Assembly: GCA_963817065.1 (NCBI GenBank)
Contig: CAWFMO010000001.1
Location: forward strand, 1,860,001 to 1,924,000
Length of the DNA: 64,000 bases
Reading direction: 5' to 3'
DNA from: CAWFMO01 sp963817065
GTDB lineage: Bacteria > Actinomycetota > Thermoleophilia > Solirubrobacterales > 70-9
In this document: in pieces, positions 10,420 through 17,949 of the stretch
Layout: each line of letters starts with the position of its first letter
Position numbering within the stretch: position 1 is the first letter of the stretch
Translations under genes and position numbers: made by a program
The notes under the pieces: model-generated
Told to the model about the DNA's origin: nothing
Seen by the model: the letters and a program-made list of their open reading frames with translations, nothing else
Database searches by the model: none

Positions 10420-10758
10420 TTAGTGCGGCGCGCGACCGCGAGCCCGGCGCCGCGCGCAACCCGCCGCTTCGCTTTTCCCTTCGCCTTCTCGCCGCGCCGC
10501 GGCGCGCGGCAGCGGCGCCGCTTCGAGTGCGGGGACGGGCTCGAGCCCATCCCCGCGCCGAGATCGACCGCGACGTCGGGGCATCCCGAGCAGCCACTCG
10601 GCCTGGTGCTCGGGCGAGACGCAGCCGGGCACGACAGGGCAGACCGCCATCCCGAACTCGGTCATCCAAACCCCGGAAGCCGCGTCGCCGTGGGCGACCA
10701 TCACGTCGTTGAAGTGGAAGCCGCTCAGCTTCCATTCGTAGTCGTAGGGGTGGATAGG
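10420..10758 (-). pseudogene. Remnant of a glycoside hydrolase (GH5/GH39-like C-terminal part)
   Basis: The minus-strand frame from about 10752 reads HPYDYEWKLSGFHFNDVM, then AASGVWMTEFGMAVCPVVPG and SPEHQAEWLLG before turning into low-complexity arginine-rich sequence. The WMTEFG strand with its glutamate looks like the nucleophile strand of a clan GH-A glycosidase. There is no start, and the N-terminal barrel is absent. It fills the 419-nt gap between comEA and acyP. I read it as a decayed gene fragment; the exact family is uncertain. Confidence 0.45.
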
Positions 10759-10762
10759 CGAT

Positions 10763-11029
10763 TCAGACGATCCGGAAGCCCGCTTCGCTCCGCGGGTCCT
10801 CCTCGACCACCTCGATCTCGTCGACCTCTGCGCGCCCGGGACCGTCGCGGACGAATTCGATCATCGCCTCGACCGCCTCCGGCTCGCCCTCGAACACCGC
10901 CTCGACCGCGCCGTCGCCGCGGTTGGTCACCGAGCCCGAGACGCCGGCGCCCTCGGCGCGGCGCCGGGTCGTGTCGCGGAAGAAGACGCCCTGGACGCGG
11001 CCCCGTGCCACGACCCTGCGCCTGATCAC
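10763..11029 (-). CDS. acyP: Acylphosphatase
   Basis: 88 residues, the usual size. RRRVVARGRVQGVFFRDTTRRRAEGAGVSGSVTNRGDGAVEAVFEG contains the phosphate-binding loop GRVQGVFFR with the catalytic Arg and the Asn in VTNRGDG. The enzyme hydrolyses acyl phosphates such as carbamoyl or acetyl phosphate. It starts 4 nt after the cupin gene stop, so the two are probably cotranscribed. Confidence 0.95.
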   Translation of the reverse strand: MIRRRVVARGRVQGVFFRDTTRRRAEGAGVSGSVTNRGDGAVEAVFEGEPEAVEAMIEFVRDGPGRAEVDEIEVVEEDPRSEAGFRIV

Positions 11030-11033
11030 GCGG

Positions 11034-11432
11034 CTACTCGTCGTCTTCGTAGCCGGCGGCGGCGCCGGCGGCGAGATCGGTCTCGTAGAGCTCCTGCATC
11101 GAGACCGGCGGCGAGGTCGCGGATACGTAGATCAGCTCGTCGGGGCCGTCGTTGCGGATCTCGTGATCGGTCGCCGGCGGGATGAAGATCATGTCGCCTT
11201 CGTTGACCGTCTCGGAGTCGCCGGCGACGGTCATCTCGCCGCTGCCGCGGACGACGATGTAGGCCTGCTCGGAGTCCTCGTGGGAGTGGGCCTCCTGGTG
11301 GGCGCCGGCCGGGACCTCGACCCAGGTGACGCAGAGATTGCGCGAGCCGAGCTCTCCGGCGTCCATGAGGATGTGGGACCGGAGCCCGTGGCGCTCCATC
11401 ACCGGAGCCTCGCCGCGACGCCTGACAAGCAT
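11034..11432 (-). CDS. Small cupin-domain protein
   Basis: 132 residues, one cupin barrel: motif 1 VEVPAGAHQEAHSHEDSEQAYIVVRGSGEMTVAG with the metal-ligand pattern (H-x-H-x5-Q-x4), then motif 2 GDMIFIPPATDHEIRNDG. Small cupins bind a metal or act as sugar, amino-acid or sensor proteins; the substrate is unknown. The start could also be the Met at residue 12 (MERHGLRSHIL). It leads acyP. Confidence 0.85.
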   Translation of the reverse strand: MLVRRRGEAPVMERHGLRSHILMDAGELGSRNLCVTWVEVPAGAHQEAHSHEDSEQAYIVVRGSGEMTVAGDSETVNEGDMIFIPPATDHEIRNDGPDELIYVSATSPPVSMQELYETDLAAGAAAGYEDDE

Positions 11433-11568
11433 TGCGCTGGCTTTCTAGCAGGTCTCGGGGGAGGAGGAACGGCGCGCGGTTTCCATCCTGTTAACCGCGG
11501 GTACGAGCGAGACAGACGGGCCAGTTCGCCCGGCGTCGATCCGAAGAAAACGACAAAAGGAGCGAGAG

Positions 11569-11685
11569 ATGACCCGCATCGCAATGGAGACCCCGGAGGC
11601 GCCCACGACCCCCACCGAGCCGGTTCCCCCGGAGGCGCCCGACGAGGGCGGCGACGAGGGCGGTGGCGAGAGCGCTCCCGGCTAG
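11569..11685 (+). CDS. Small acidic Pro/Glu/Gly-rich protein (38 aa)
   Basis: The ATG at 11569 follows an excellent ribosome site (AAAAGGAGCGAGAG) and opens 38 codons: MTRIAMETPEAPTTPTEPVP, then an EAPDEGGDEGGGESAPG tail. It ends 4 nt into the convergent leuS gene. It has no fold I recognise. The length and composition suggest an unstructured acidic peptide, or possibly the precursor of a modified peptide, though no partner enzyme is nearby. The strong ribosome site in a lineage with many leaderless genes is the main argument that it is translated. Confidence 0.5.
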   Translation: MTRIAMETPEAPTTPTEPVPPEAPDEGGDEGGGESAPG

Positions 11686-14195
11686 CGCACGACGATGTTG
11701 ACCAGCTTGCCGGGTACGACGATCTCCTTCACCACCTGTTTGCCGTCGATCCGCTCGCTGACTTTCTCGCTCGCTCGGGCCAGCTCGAGCAGCTGATCTT
11801 CGGCGGCCGCGGCCGGGGCTTCGACCCGGTCGCGGAGCTTGCCGTTGACCTGGAGAACGAGGGTGAACGTGTCCGAGATCAGCAGGTCCGGGTCGGGCTC
11901 GGGCCAGGGTTGCTCCCAGACCCGTGAGCCCTCGATCCGCTCGTAGACCTCGGCCCCGAGGTGGGGCGCGAAGGGAAAGATCAGCGACGCCGCCATCGCG
12001 GTCGCCGAGCGCAGCGCGGCCTCGCCCGCGGGATCGCCGTAGAGCTCGTCCTTGAGCCGGTAGGCGTCGTTGACGAGCTCCATCACCGCGGAGATCGCGG
12101 TGTTGAACTGGAAGTCGCGCTCGAAGTCCGAGCTGACCTTCTCGATCGCCCACGCCGATTTCGCGAGCAGCTCTCTAACAGGCGCCGCGTCCTCCGCTTC
12201 GCGTCCGGGCGCGGCTTGATCGGGGTGAGATTCGGTTGGCGTTTTCTCAACGACCTCTTCGCACAACCGCCAGAGCCTCGAGAGGAACCGCTGGACGCCG
12301 GCGACGCCCTCGTCGGTCCAATCCCCGCCTTTTTCGGGCGGGCCCATGAAGCAGACGTAGGCGCGGGCGGCGTCGGCGCCGAAGTCGCGCACGTAGTCGG
12401 CGGGGCTGACGGTGTTGCCGCGCGACTTCGACATCTTCGCCCCGTCGCGGGTGATCATCCCCTGGGTGAAGAGGCGGGCGAACGGCTCCTGGACCGAGAG
12501 CGCACCGATGTCTGCGAGCGCCTTGGTCACGAAGCGCGCGTACATCAGGTGCAGGATCGCGTGCTCGACCCCGCCGATGTACTGGTCGACCGGCATCCAG
12601 TAGTCGGCGATCTCGCGGTCGAACGGCGCCTTTTCGTTGTGCGGGTCGAGGTAGCGCAGGAAGTACCAGCTCGAGTCGACGAAGGTGTCCATCGTGTCGG
12701 TCTCGCGGCGCGCCGGGCCGCCGCATTCGGGGCAGGTCGTGTTGACCCAGTCCTCTGCGGTCGCCAGCGGGCTCTGGCCCTTGGGTGCGTAGTCCTCGAC
12801 GTCCGGCAGCGGCACCGGGAGCTGGTCCTCAGGGACGGGAACGATTCCGTCGGTCTCGCAGTAGACGATCGGGATCGGGGCGCCCCAGTAGCGCTGGCGC
12901 GAGAGCAGCCAGTCGCGGAGCCGGTAGTTGACCGCGGGCTTGCCGAGCCCATCGGACTCGAGCCAGGCGACGATCTGCTCGTAGGCCTCGCGGTTGTTGA
13001 TCCCGTCGAAGCGGCCCGAGTTGACCATCGCGCCGTCGCCGGTGTAGGGCAGGCCCTCCTCGTCCTTTGCGGTCTCCTCGTCGACGCCCTCGACCACGCG
13101 CCGGATCGGCAGGTCGAACGCCTTCGCGAACTCGTAGTCGCGCTCGTCGCCCCCGGGCACGGCCATGATCGCGCCTGTCCCGTACTCCATCAGGACGTAG
13201 TCGGCGACGAACATCGGGATCTCCTCCCCGTTCACCGGGTTGACGACCGTGCGCCCGAGCGCGACGCCGGTCTTCGGACGGCCCTCGTCGCCGCGGTCCT
13301 CGCTCGAGGAGCGCACCGCCTCGTTGACGTACTCGCGCACCGCCTGCTCGGCGTCGGTGCCGGCGACGAGGCGCTCGATCTCCGGGTGCTCGGGCGCGAT
13401 GACGAAGAAGGTGGCGCCGAAGAGGGTGTCGGGGCGGGTGGTGAAGACGGGGAAGTCGATCGCCGGGTCCTCGCAGCGAAAGACGACCTCGGCGCCCTCG
13501 GAGCGCCCGATCCAGTTGCGCTGCATCGTGATCACGTGCTCGGGCCAGTCCTCGAGCAGCTTGAAGTCCTCGAGCAGCCGCTCGGCGTAGTCGGTGATCT
13601 TGAAGAACCACTGCTCGAGCTGGCGCTGCTCGACCAGCGCGCCGCAGCGCTCGCAATGGCCGTCGATCACCTGCTCGTTGGCGAGCACGGTCTGGTCGTT
13701 GGGGCACCACTGGACCGCGGCCTCGGTGCGGTAGGCGAGCCCGCGCTCGAACAGCTTGAGGAAGATCCACTGCGTCCAGCGGTAGTAGGAGGGCTCGTGG
13801 GTGCCGACCTCGCGCGACCAGTCGATCGAGACCCCCCACTCCCTGAACTCGCGCCGGAAGGTCTCGATCGAGGCCCCGGTCGCGTCGCGCGGGTGCTGGC
13901 CGGTCTTGATCGCGTTGTTCTCGGCCGGGAGGCCGAAGGCGTCGTAGCCCATCGGGTGCATGACCTGGTGGCCGGTGCGGCGGTGGTAATGGGCGATCGC
14001 GTCGCCGACCGCGTAGCACTTGAGATGGCCGACGTGGGGCTCGCCCGAGGGGTAGGGGAGCATCTCGAGCACGTAGCTCTTCGGCTTCGAGTCGTCGAAG
14101 CCCGGATCGCCGGGGTTGGGGACGCGCCAGGCCTGCTCGTCCGCCCAGACGGCCTGCCATTTGCGCTCGATCGCTTTCGGGTCGTAGCTGCTCAC
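11682..14195 (-). CDS. leuS: Leucyl-tRNA synthetase
   Basis: 837 residues. The class I motif PYPSGEPHVGHLKCY (HIGH type) is near residue 50, the KMSKS signature AKMSKSRGN is in the second half, and the CP1 editing domain (FTTRPDTLFGATFFVIAPEHPE and MAVPGGDERDYEFA) lies between. The C-terminal anticodon domain ends LVLQVNGKLRDRVEAP and GKLVNIVVR. A GTG start at 14195 lies 8 nt after a TAGACT hexamer, with no Shine-Dalgarno sequence. Odd feature: the stretch AAPGREAEDAA just before the anticodon domain is a palindromic element insertion (copy B). Confidence 0.97.
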   Translation of the reverse strand: MSSYDPKAIERKWQAVWADEQAWRVPNPGDPGFDDSKPKSYVLEMLPYPSGEPHVGHLKCYAVGDAIAHYHRRTGHQVMHPMGYDAFGLPAENNAIKTGQHPRDATGASIETFRREFREWGVSIDWSREVGTHEPSYYRWTQWIFLKLFERGLAYRTEAAVQWCPNDQTVLANEQVIDGHCERCGALVEQRQLEQWFFKITDYAERLLEDFKLLEDWPEHVITMQRNWIGRSEGAEVVFRCEDPAIDFPVFTTRPDTLFGATFFVIAPEHPEIERLVAGTDAEQAVREYVNEAVRSSSEDRGDEGRPKTGVALGRTVVNPVNGEEIPMFVADYVLMEYGTGAIMAVPGGDERDYEFAKAFDLPIRRVVEGVDEETAKDEEGLPYTGDGAMVNSGRFDGINNREAYEQIVAWLESDGLGKPAVNYRLRDWLLSRQRYWGAPIPIVYCETDGIVPVPEDQLPVPLPDVEDYAPKGQSPLATAEDWVNTTCPECGGPARRETDTMDTFVDSSWYFLRYLDPHNEKAPFDREIADYWMPVDQYIGGVEHAILHLMYARFVTKALADIGALSVQEPFARLFTQGMITRDGAKMSKSRGNTVSPADYVRDFGADAARAYVCFMGPPEKGGDWTDEGVAGVQRFLSRLWRLCEEVVEKTPTESHPDQAAPGREAEDAAPVRELLAKSAWAIEKVSSDFERDFQFNTAISAVMELVNDAYRLKDELYGDPAGEAALRSATAMAASLIFPFAPHLGAEVYERIEGSRVWEQPWPEPDPDLLISDTFTLVLQVNGKLRDRVEAPAAAAEDQLLELARASEKVSERIDGKQVVKEIVVPGKLVNIVVR
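12184..12215. repeat. Palindromic element copy B, inside leuS
   Basis: On the plus strand GCCGCG, then core TCCTCCGCTTCGCGTCCGGG, then CGCGGC, with perfectly complementary 6-nt arms that differ from those of copy A. The coding strand reads AAPGREAEDAA in the same phase as in comEC. Confidence 0.8.
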
Positions 14196-14203
14196 AGCGC
14201 GGA

Positions 14204-14209
14204 AGTCTA
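14204..14209 (-). promoter_or_regulatory. -10-like hexamer of leuS (leaderless type)
   Basis: TAGACT on the minus strand, 8 nt before the GTG start codon of leuS. No Shine-Dalgarno sequence fits between them, so transcription probably starts at or next to the start codon. Confidence 0.45.
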
Positions 14210-14249
14210 GGTCGCGCTCAGGGCGACCCGAGGCGCGGACCGCGAAGCC

Positions 14250-15968
14250 TCAGAGCGGAAGCTTGTTCGCCTTCTTCTTGCAGCGCTTGCGGGCTGCGCC
14301 GCGCTTCTTCTTGCACTTCTTGAGCGCCGCGGCGCGCTGGCCGGTCGCGCCGGGCGGCTGCTGGACGACCACGGGCGGAACCACGACCTGTGGGACGACC
14401 GGCGGCTCGGCCGGGATCAGGTCGAACGAGGCGGCGACGGCCGCGGGGGCGTTGATCGCGAACATGCAGCCACCGGTGCCCGCGCATCCGGCGCCGGACC
14501 AGCCCGCGAAGCTGGATCCGCTCGCGGCTGCGGCGCCGAGGTTGACCGCCGTCCCGTCGAGATAGGACGCGGTGCACGCGAGGTGCCCGGGGCCGCCGCA
14601 ATCGATCCCGGAGCCGGTCACGGTGCCGGTGCCGAGGCCCGGGGTCGTGACCGTCAGCGGTTGGGTCGAGGCCTCGAAGGCGCCGATGTCGGAGCCGTCG
14701 CCACCGGCTGCGTCGGTGATCACGGTGACGTCGCTCGGCCTGACGGAGCCGCGCTGGTCGACCGGCTCGCCCGGGAGGAAGTTCTTGCCCTGGTCGATCG
14801 CCGGGCTGAGGGGCTGCAGCTTGAACGTCTTCGTGGGCCCGCCGTTCTCGGCGGTGCCGCTGAAGTCGAGCAGCGGGTTGAGGTGACTCGCGGTCGAGAG
14901 GTTCGGGCAGTCGTCCGGGTAGACGATGTTGAAGCCCGCGTCCGCCATTCCGCCGGAGCAGTTGGGGGCCGAGGTCGGTGAGGAGATGATCGTGTTCCTG
15001 ATCGTCGCGGTATCGAACTCTTCGGCGATGTTGCCGCCGAGCGCTCCGGCGGAGTTCGTGTTGATGGTCGCGCCGTTGAGGGAGATCGTGTCGCCCGTCG
15101 CCGTGAACCCCTCCTTGTCGTAGATCCCGCCTCCCTTCGCCGTTTTGAAAGCGGTGCCGCTCGCGTTGATCGAGTTGTCGCTCACGGTGCTGTTCTTGAT
15201 CACGAACGGGTCGCTGCCCTGGTGGAAGACGCCGCCCCCGGCTACCGATGTGCTGCCGGTCACGCCGGTGGCCTCGGAGATGTTCGCGCTGATCAGGCTC
15301 TGCTCGATCGTGAGCGTGGAGTCGCTGTAGATGCCGCCGCCTTCGAAGGTCGCGTTGCCGGAGGTCGTCGACGTCGCGGTGCCGGTGTTGGCGCTCACGG
15401 TGCTGCGCTTCAGAGTCAGGCTGCCGCCCTGGCTGGAAATGCCCGCGCCGCGGGCGTTCTGTGCCGTCGTGCCGACCTGCTTCGCCTGGTTGCCGCTGAC
15501 GGTCACGCCGTCGAGCGTCAGCGCGGTGCCGCCGCTTGCAATGCCGCCGCCGCTTTGGTTCTCGCCGCCCGAGATCGTCAGGCCCGAGATCGAGATCGCC
15601 CCCCCGGTGAATACGAAGGTCGGCGACTGACCCACGGTGTCGAGGTTGACCGTTAGCGCGGCGGCGCCGGGGCCGGCGATCGTCAGGTCCTCGCCGGCGA
15701 AGAGCTGCGTTGCCGTGGTGATCGTGGTCGGGTCGGGGAGCGCGAACTGGATCGTGTCGAGCCCGGGGTTGGATACCGCCTCAGCCTGGTCCATCGCGGC
15801 CCGCAGCGTGCACACGTCCGTCGCCGTCTCGCAGGCGGGGATGGTCAGGTTCTCGTCGTTGCCGTCCCCGGAATTGTCGACGGTGAAGGTGTCGGCGGAC
15901 GCGGCGGGCGCGAAGATCAGCGTCGCGGCGATCGTCAAGCCGATCAGTGACTGGCGGACTGCGGACAT
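14250..15968 (-). CDS. Secreted right-handed beta-helix protein with CSLREA-like start and basic twin-Cys tail
   Basis: 572 residues. A signal peptide (SLIGLTIAATLIFAPAASA) is followed by DTFTVDNSGDGNDENL and CTLRAAMDQAEAV, the CSLREA-type start of parallel beta-helix proteins. Repeated ISGLTISGG/LTLDGVTVSGNQ turns form the helix to about residue 400. A divergent InlB-like repeat follows (GGPGHLACTASYLDG, FAGWSGAGCAGTGGC). A VVPPVVVQQPP linker leads to the tail AAALKKCKKKRGAARKRCKK. It is a probable surface or extracellular protein with unknown ligand. A strong GGGGGAG ribosome site precedes the ATG. Confidence 0.8.
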   Translation of the reverse strand: MSAVRQSLIGLTIAATLIFAPAASADTFTVDNSGDGNDENLTIPACETATDVCTLRAAMDQAEAVSNPGLDTIQFALPDPTTITTATQLFAGEDLTIAGPGAAALTVNLDTVGQSPTFVFTGGAISISGLTISGGENQSGGGIASGGTALTLDGVTVSGNQAKQVGTTAQNARGAGISSQGGSLTLKRSTVSANTGTATSTTSGNATFEGGGIYSDSTLTIEQSLISANISEATGVTGSTSVAGGGVFHQGSDPFVIKNSTVSDNSINASGTAFKTAKGGGIYDKEGFTATGDTISLNGATINTNSAGALGGNIAEEFDTATIRNTIISSPTSAPNCSGGMADAGFNIVYPDDCPNLSTASHLNPLLDFSGTAENGGPTKTFKLQPLSPAIDQGKNFLPGEPVDQRGSVRPSDVTVITDAAGGDGSDIGAFEASTQPLTVTTPGLGTGTVTGSGIDCGGPGHLACTASYLDGTAVNLGAAAASGSSFAGWSGAGCAGTGGCMFAINAPAAVAASFDLIPAEPPVVPQVVVPPVVVQQPPGATGQRAAALKKCKKKRGAARKRCKKKANKLPL

Positions 15969-16133
15969 CGTGGACTCCCCCTGTAGTACCTGGACTTAGG
16001 CGGAGGCCAAGCGTTTGGCAAGTCAGGTGATTCGGCCGGTCAGCCGATCAGCTCCCGTCTAACGGACCGGTCAAGCATAGGGGTCGGCCCGGGTTCCGCG
16101 GGATCGGTCTGATCCGTCTCGCCGGGCCGGGCG

Positions 16134-16139
16134 TAGAAT
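16134..16139 (+). promoter_or_regulatory. Candidate -10 hexamer upstream of the 16172 gene
   Basis: TAGAAT lies 32 nt before the start codon and is followed by a Shine-Dalgarno sequence (AAGGAGG), so this gene looks leadered. It lies in the 203-nt gap between the beta-helix gene and the 16172 gene, where I see no other feature besides short CCGGTC/GACCGG repeats. Confidence 0.35.
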
Positions 16140-16171
16140 CGGACCACTCCACGAGAGCGAAGGAGGATTCG

Positions 16172-16396
16172 ATGTCGCGACTGATCAGGCTCGATCGAAC
16201 CGGCCACACCGAGCTGGCGAGCTGGAGCGCCGGGGACCCGGCGACGCACGAGGCCGCGATCGAGGCTTTCCGCCGCGAGCTCGACAACGGGATGCTGGCA
16301 AGCGCCCCGCGCGCCGACGGCACTGCCGAGGTCGTCCGCGAGCTGCCGCTCGACGCCGAGCTCGTCGTGATGCGGCGCCCGATCGCCGGCGGCTAG
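16172..16396 (+). CDS. Small conserved-looking hypothetical protein (74 aa)
   Basis: 74 residues, MSRLIRLDRTGHTELASWSA, then a helix ATHEAAIEAFRRELDNG and ELPLDAELVVMRRPIAGG. A very good AAGGAGGATTCG ribosome site precedes the ATG. I do not recognise a named family; the size and pattern fit a single alpha+beta domain. It is followed 6 nt later by the membrane protein gene, so they probably form an operon. Confidence 0.65.
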   Translation: MSRLIRLDRTGHTELASWSAGDPATHEAAIEAFRRELDNGMLASAPRADGTAEVVRELPLDAELVVMRRPIAGG

Positions 16397-16402
16397 GCGG
16401 GC

Positions 16403-17071
16403 GTGGAAGCCTCGCTCGCCGAGGCGGCGGCGCTGCCCTGGCGGCGGCGGACGACAGAGACCACCCTGCTCCGGGAGGGGCGCAAGTGGACGCTCTGGAC
16501 GATCGCGGTCGCGGGCCAGTTCATCCTCTTCGGCACCGTGCTGCTGGCGCTCGAGCCGTGGACCGCGCCGTTCGCGGCGCTGCTCTTCTTCTGGGCCTGG
16601 CTGGTTCCCCATCTCGGGACGCGGCGCGGCGTGCGCCCGATCGTCCCGATCGGCTCCGAGCGCAGCGCCGCGCGCTCGCCCGGAGCCGACCCTGCCGCCG
16701 AGCACGCGGCGCTCGGGCTGCTCGGCGACCTGCTCGGCCATCCCGAGCGCGAGCTCGTCGCCGAGACCGGGCTCGCGCTGCACCGCGGCCGGTTCGGGAC
16801 CTGGCTCGTCGGCGAGCAGGGCGCGGTGATGGTCAGGCCGGGCGGGAGGCGCGCCGACTGCTGGTGCGTGCGGGTCGGCGAGGCCGGCGGGTTGCCGGCC
16901 GGCGACCGCGTCGCGCACCTGCTGCTGGCGCTGCGCGAGGACGAGGGCGGGTTCGCGACCGTCGCCAACTTCGGCTTCTCGGGCTGGACGCGGCGCGTGC
17001 GGCGCGGGCTGCCGCCGAGCGCGCGGCCGGCGCTCGATGCGGCGCGAGCGGCGAGCAGGGCTCTAGACTGA
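16403..17071 (+). CDS. Membrane protein with two N-terminal helices, unknown function
   Basis: 222 residues from a GTG at 16403. After WRRRTTETTLLREGRKWTLW come two hydrophobic helices (about residues 31-70: IAVAGQFILFGTVLLALEPW and PFAALLFFWAWLVPHL). The soluble part has a helix AEHAALGLLGDLLGHPE and strand-rich sequence with GRFGTWLVGEQGAVMVRP and DRVAHLLLALREDEGGFATVANFGFSGW. No catalytic motif is visible. It shares an operon with the 74-residue protein upstream. Confidence 0.65.
   Translation: MEASLAEAAALPWRRRTTETTLLREGRKWTLWTIAVAGQFILFGTVLLALEPWTAPFAALLFFWAWLVPHLGTRRGVRPIVPIGSERSAARSPGADPAAEHAALGLLGDLLGHPERELVAETGLALHRGRFGTWLVGEQGAVMVRPGGRRADCWCVRVGEAGGLPAGDRVAHLLLALREDEGGFATVANFGFSGWTRRVRRGLPPSARPALDAARAASRALD
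17064..17069 (+). promoter_or_regulatory. -10-like hexamer of the CAP-domain gene
   Basis: TAGACT lies exactly 7 nt before the GTG at 17077. This favours that GTG over the ATG at 17086 as the start, giving a leaderless message. Confidence 0.4.
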
Positions 17072-17076
17072 GCGCA

Positions 17077-17949
17077 GTGCCAGGGATGAGGTTCAGGAGC
17101 AGAGTTGCGCTTGTCGCGATCGGGGCCGCCGTCGCTGCCCTCGCGACCGCGCCGCACGCGGGCGCCGTCGACGCGGGCACCGCGATCTCGAACTTGAATG
17201 CGCAGCGGGCGGCGAACAAGATCCCGTCCGGGATCGCCGCCGACCCGGCGCTCTCCGACGGCTGCCTCAAGCACAACAGCTGGATGAGCCAGAACAACCT
17301 GCTCGCCCACGAGGAGATCCCGGGGACCCCGGGGTTCACGACCGAGGGCCAGCGCGCCGGGCAGACCTCGGTGCTCGCGACCGGGACGCCGCCCTGGAAC
17401 TTCTCCAAGGACAACCCCTGGGAGACGGCGCCGATCCACCTCGCCCAGCTCCTCGACCCCTCGCTTGCGGTCTCCGGCTACGACGAGTCGCTCGGCTACG
17501 CCTGCATGGTCACCCTCGGGAGCGCGCCCCGCCCCGAGCCCGGCTCGCCGCAGATCTTCACCTACCCCGGACCGGGGGCGAAGATCTACGGCGCAGAGGT
17601 CGCGTTCGAGGGGCCGTACACGCCGGGCGAGCTGATCGGCATCCCGCAGCCGACCCGCACCGGTCCCTACATCTACGTCTTCGTCGACGGCGTCAGCTCC
17701 TCGAGCGAGCCGCAGATCAAGCGCGCGACGCTGACCAAGGGCGGCAAGAAGGGCACGACCCGGTCGTCGCGGAAGAAGGTGAAGCTCAAGAAGATCGACG
17801 GTACGAACCCGCGGCTCGGGCCCTTCATCCCGCCCGGCGGGATGCTGATCCCGGTCAAGCCGCTAGCCAAGGGCAAGTACCAGGCCTCGGTCCAGGTTAT
17901 CTCCAGCGGTCAGACGCTGAAGAAGACCTGGCGCTTCACCGCGACCTGA
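17077..17949 (+). CDS. Secreted CAP/SCP-like domain protein
   Basis: About 290 residues. A signal peptide (RVALVAIGAAVAALATAPHAGA) is followed by a CAP-type domain: AISNLNAQRAANKIPSGIAADPALSDGCLKHNSWMSQNN, then HEEIPGTPGFTTEGQRAGQ. The SCP family pattern of an early helix with N-xx-R and an HN/HE pair is present. The C-terminal third is beta-rich with a lysine-rich stretch and a final KTWRFTAT strand. CAP proteins are secreted, and their bacterial function is mostly unknown. The last 14 nt overlap the convergent hydrolase gene. Confidence 0.72.
   Translation: MPGMRFRSRVALVAIGAAVAALATAPHAGAVDAGTAISNLNAQRAANKIPSGIAADPALSDGCLKHNSWMSQNNLLAHEEIPGTPGFTTEGQRAGQTSVLATGTPPWNFSKDNPWETAPIHLAQLLDPSLAVSGYDESLGYACMVTLGSAPRPEPGSPQIFTYPGPGAKIYGAEVAFEGPYTPGELIGIPQPTRTGPYIYVFVDGVSSSSEPQIKRATLTKGGKKGTTRSSRKKVKLKKIDGTNPRLGPFIPPGGMLIPVKPLAKGKYQASVQVISSGQTLKKTWRFTAT

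Noticed and set aside
10771..10800. CCCGC-TTCGCTCC-GCGGG palindrome in the acyP end as a fifth copy of the repeat
   Set aside because: The core differs from the 20-nt consensus and the encoded DPRSEAGF fits a normal acylphosphatase C-terminus.
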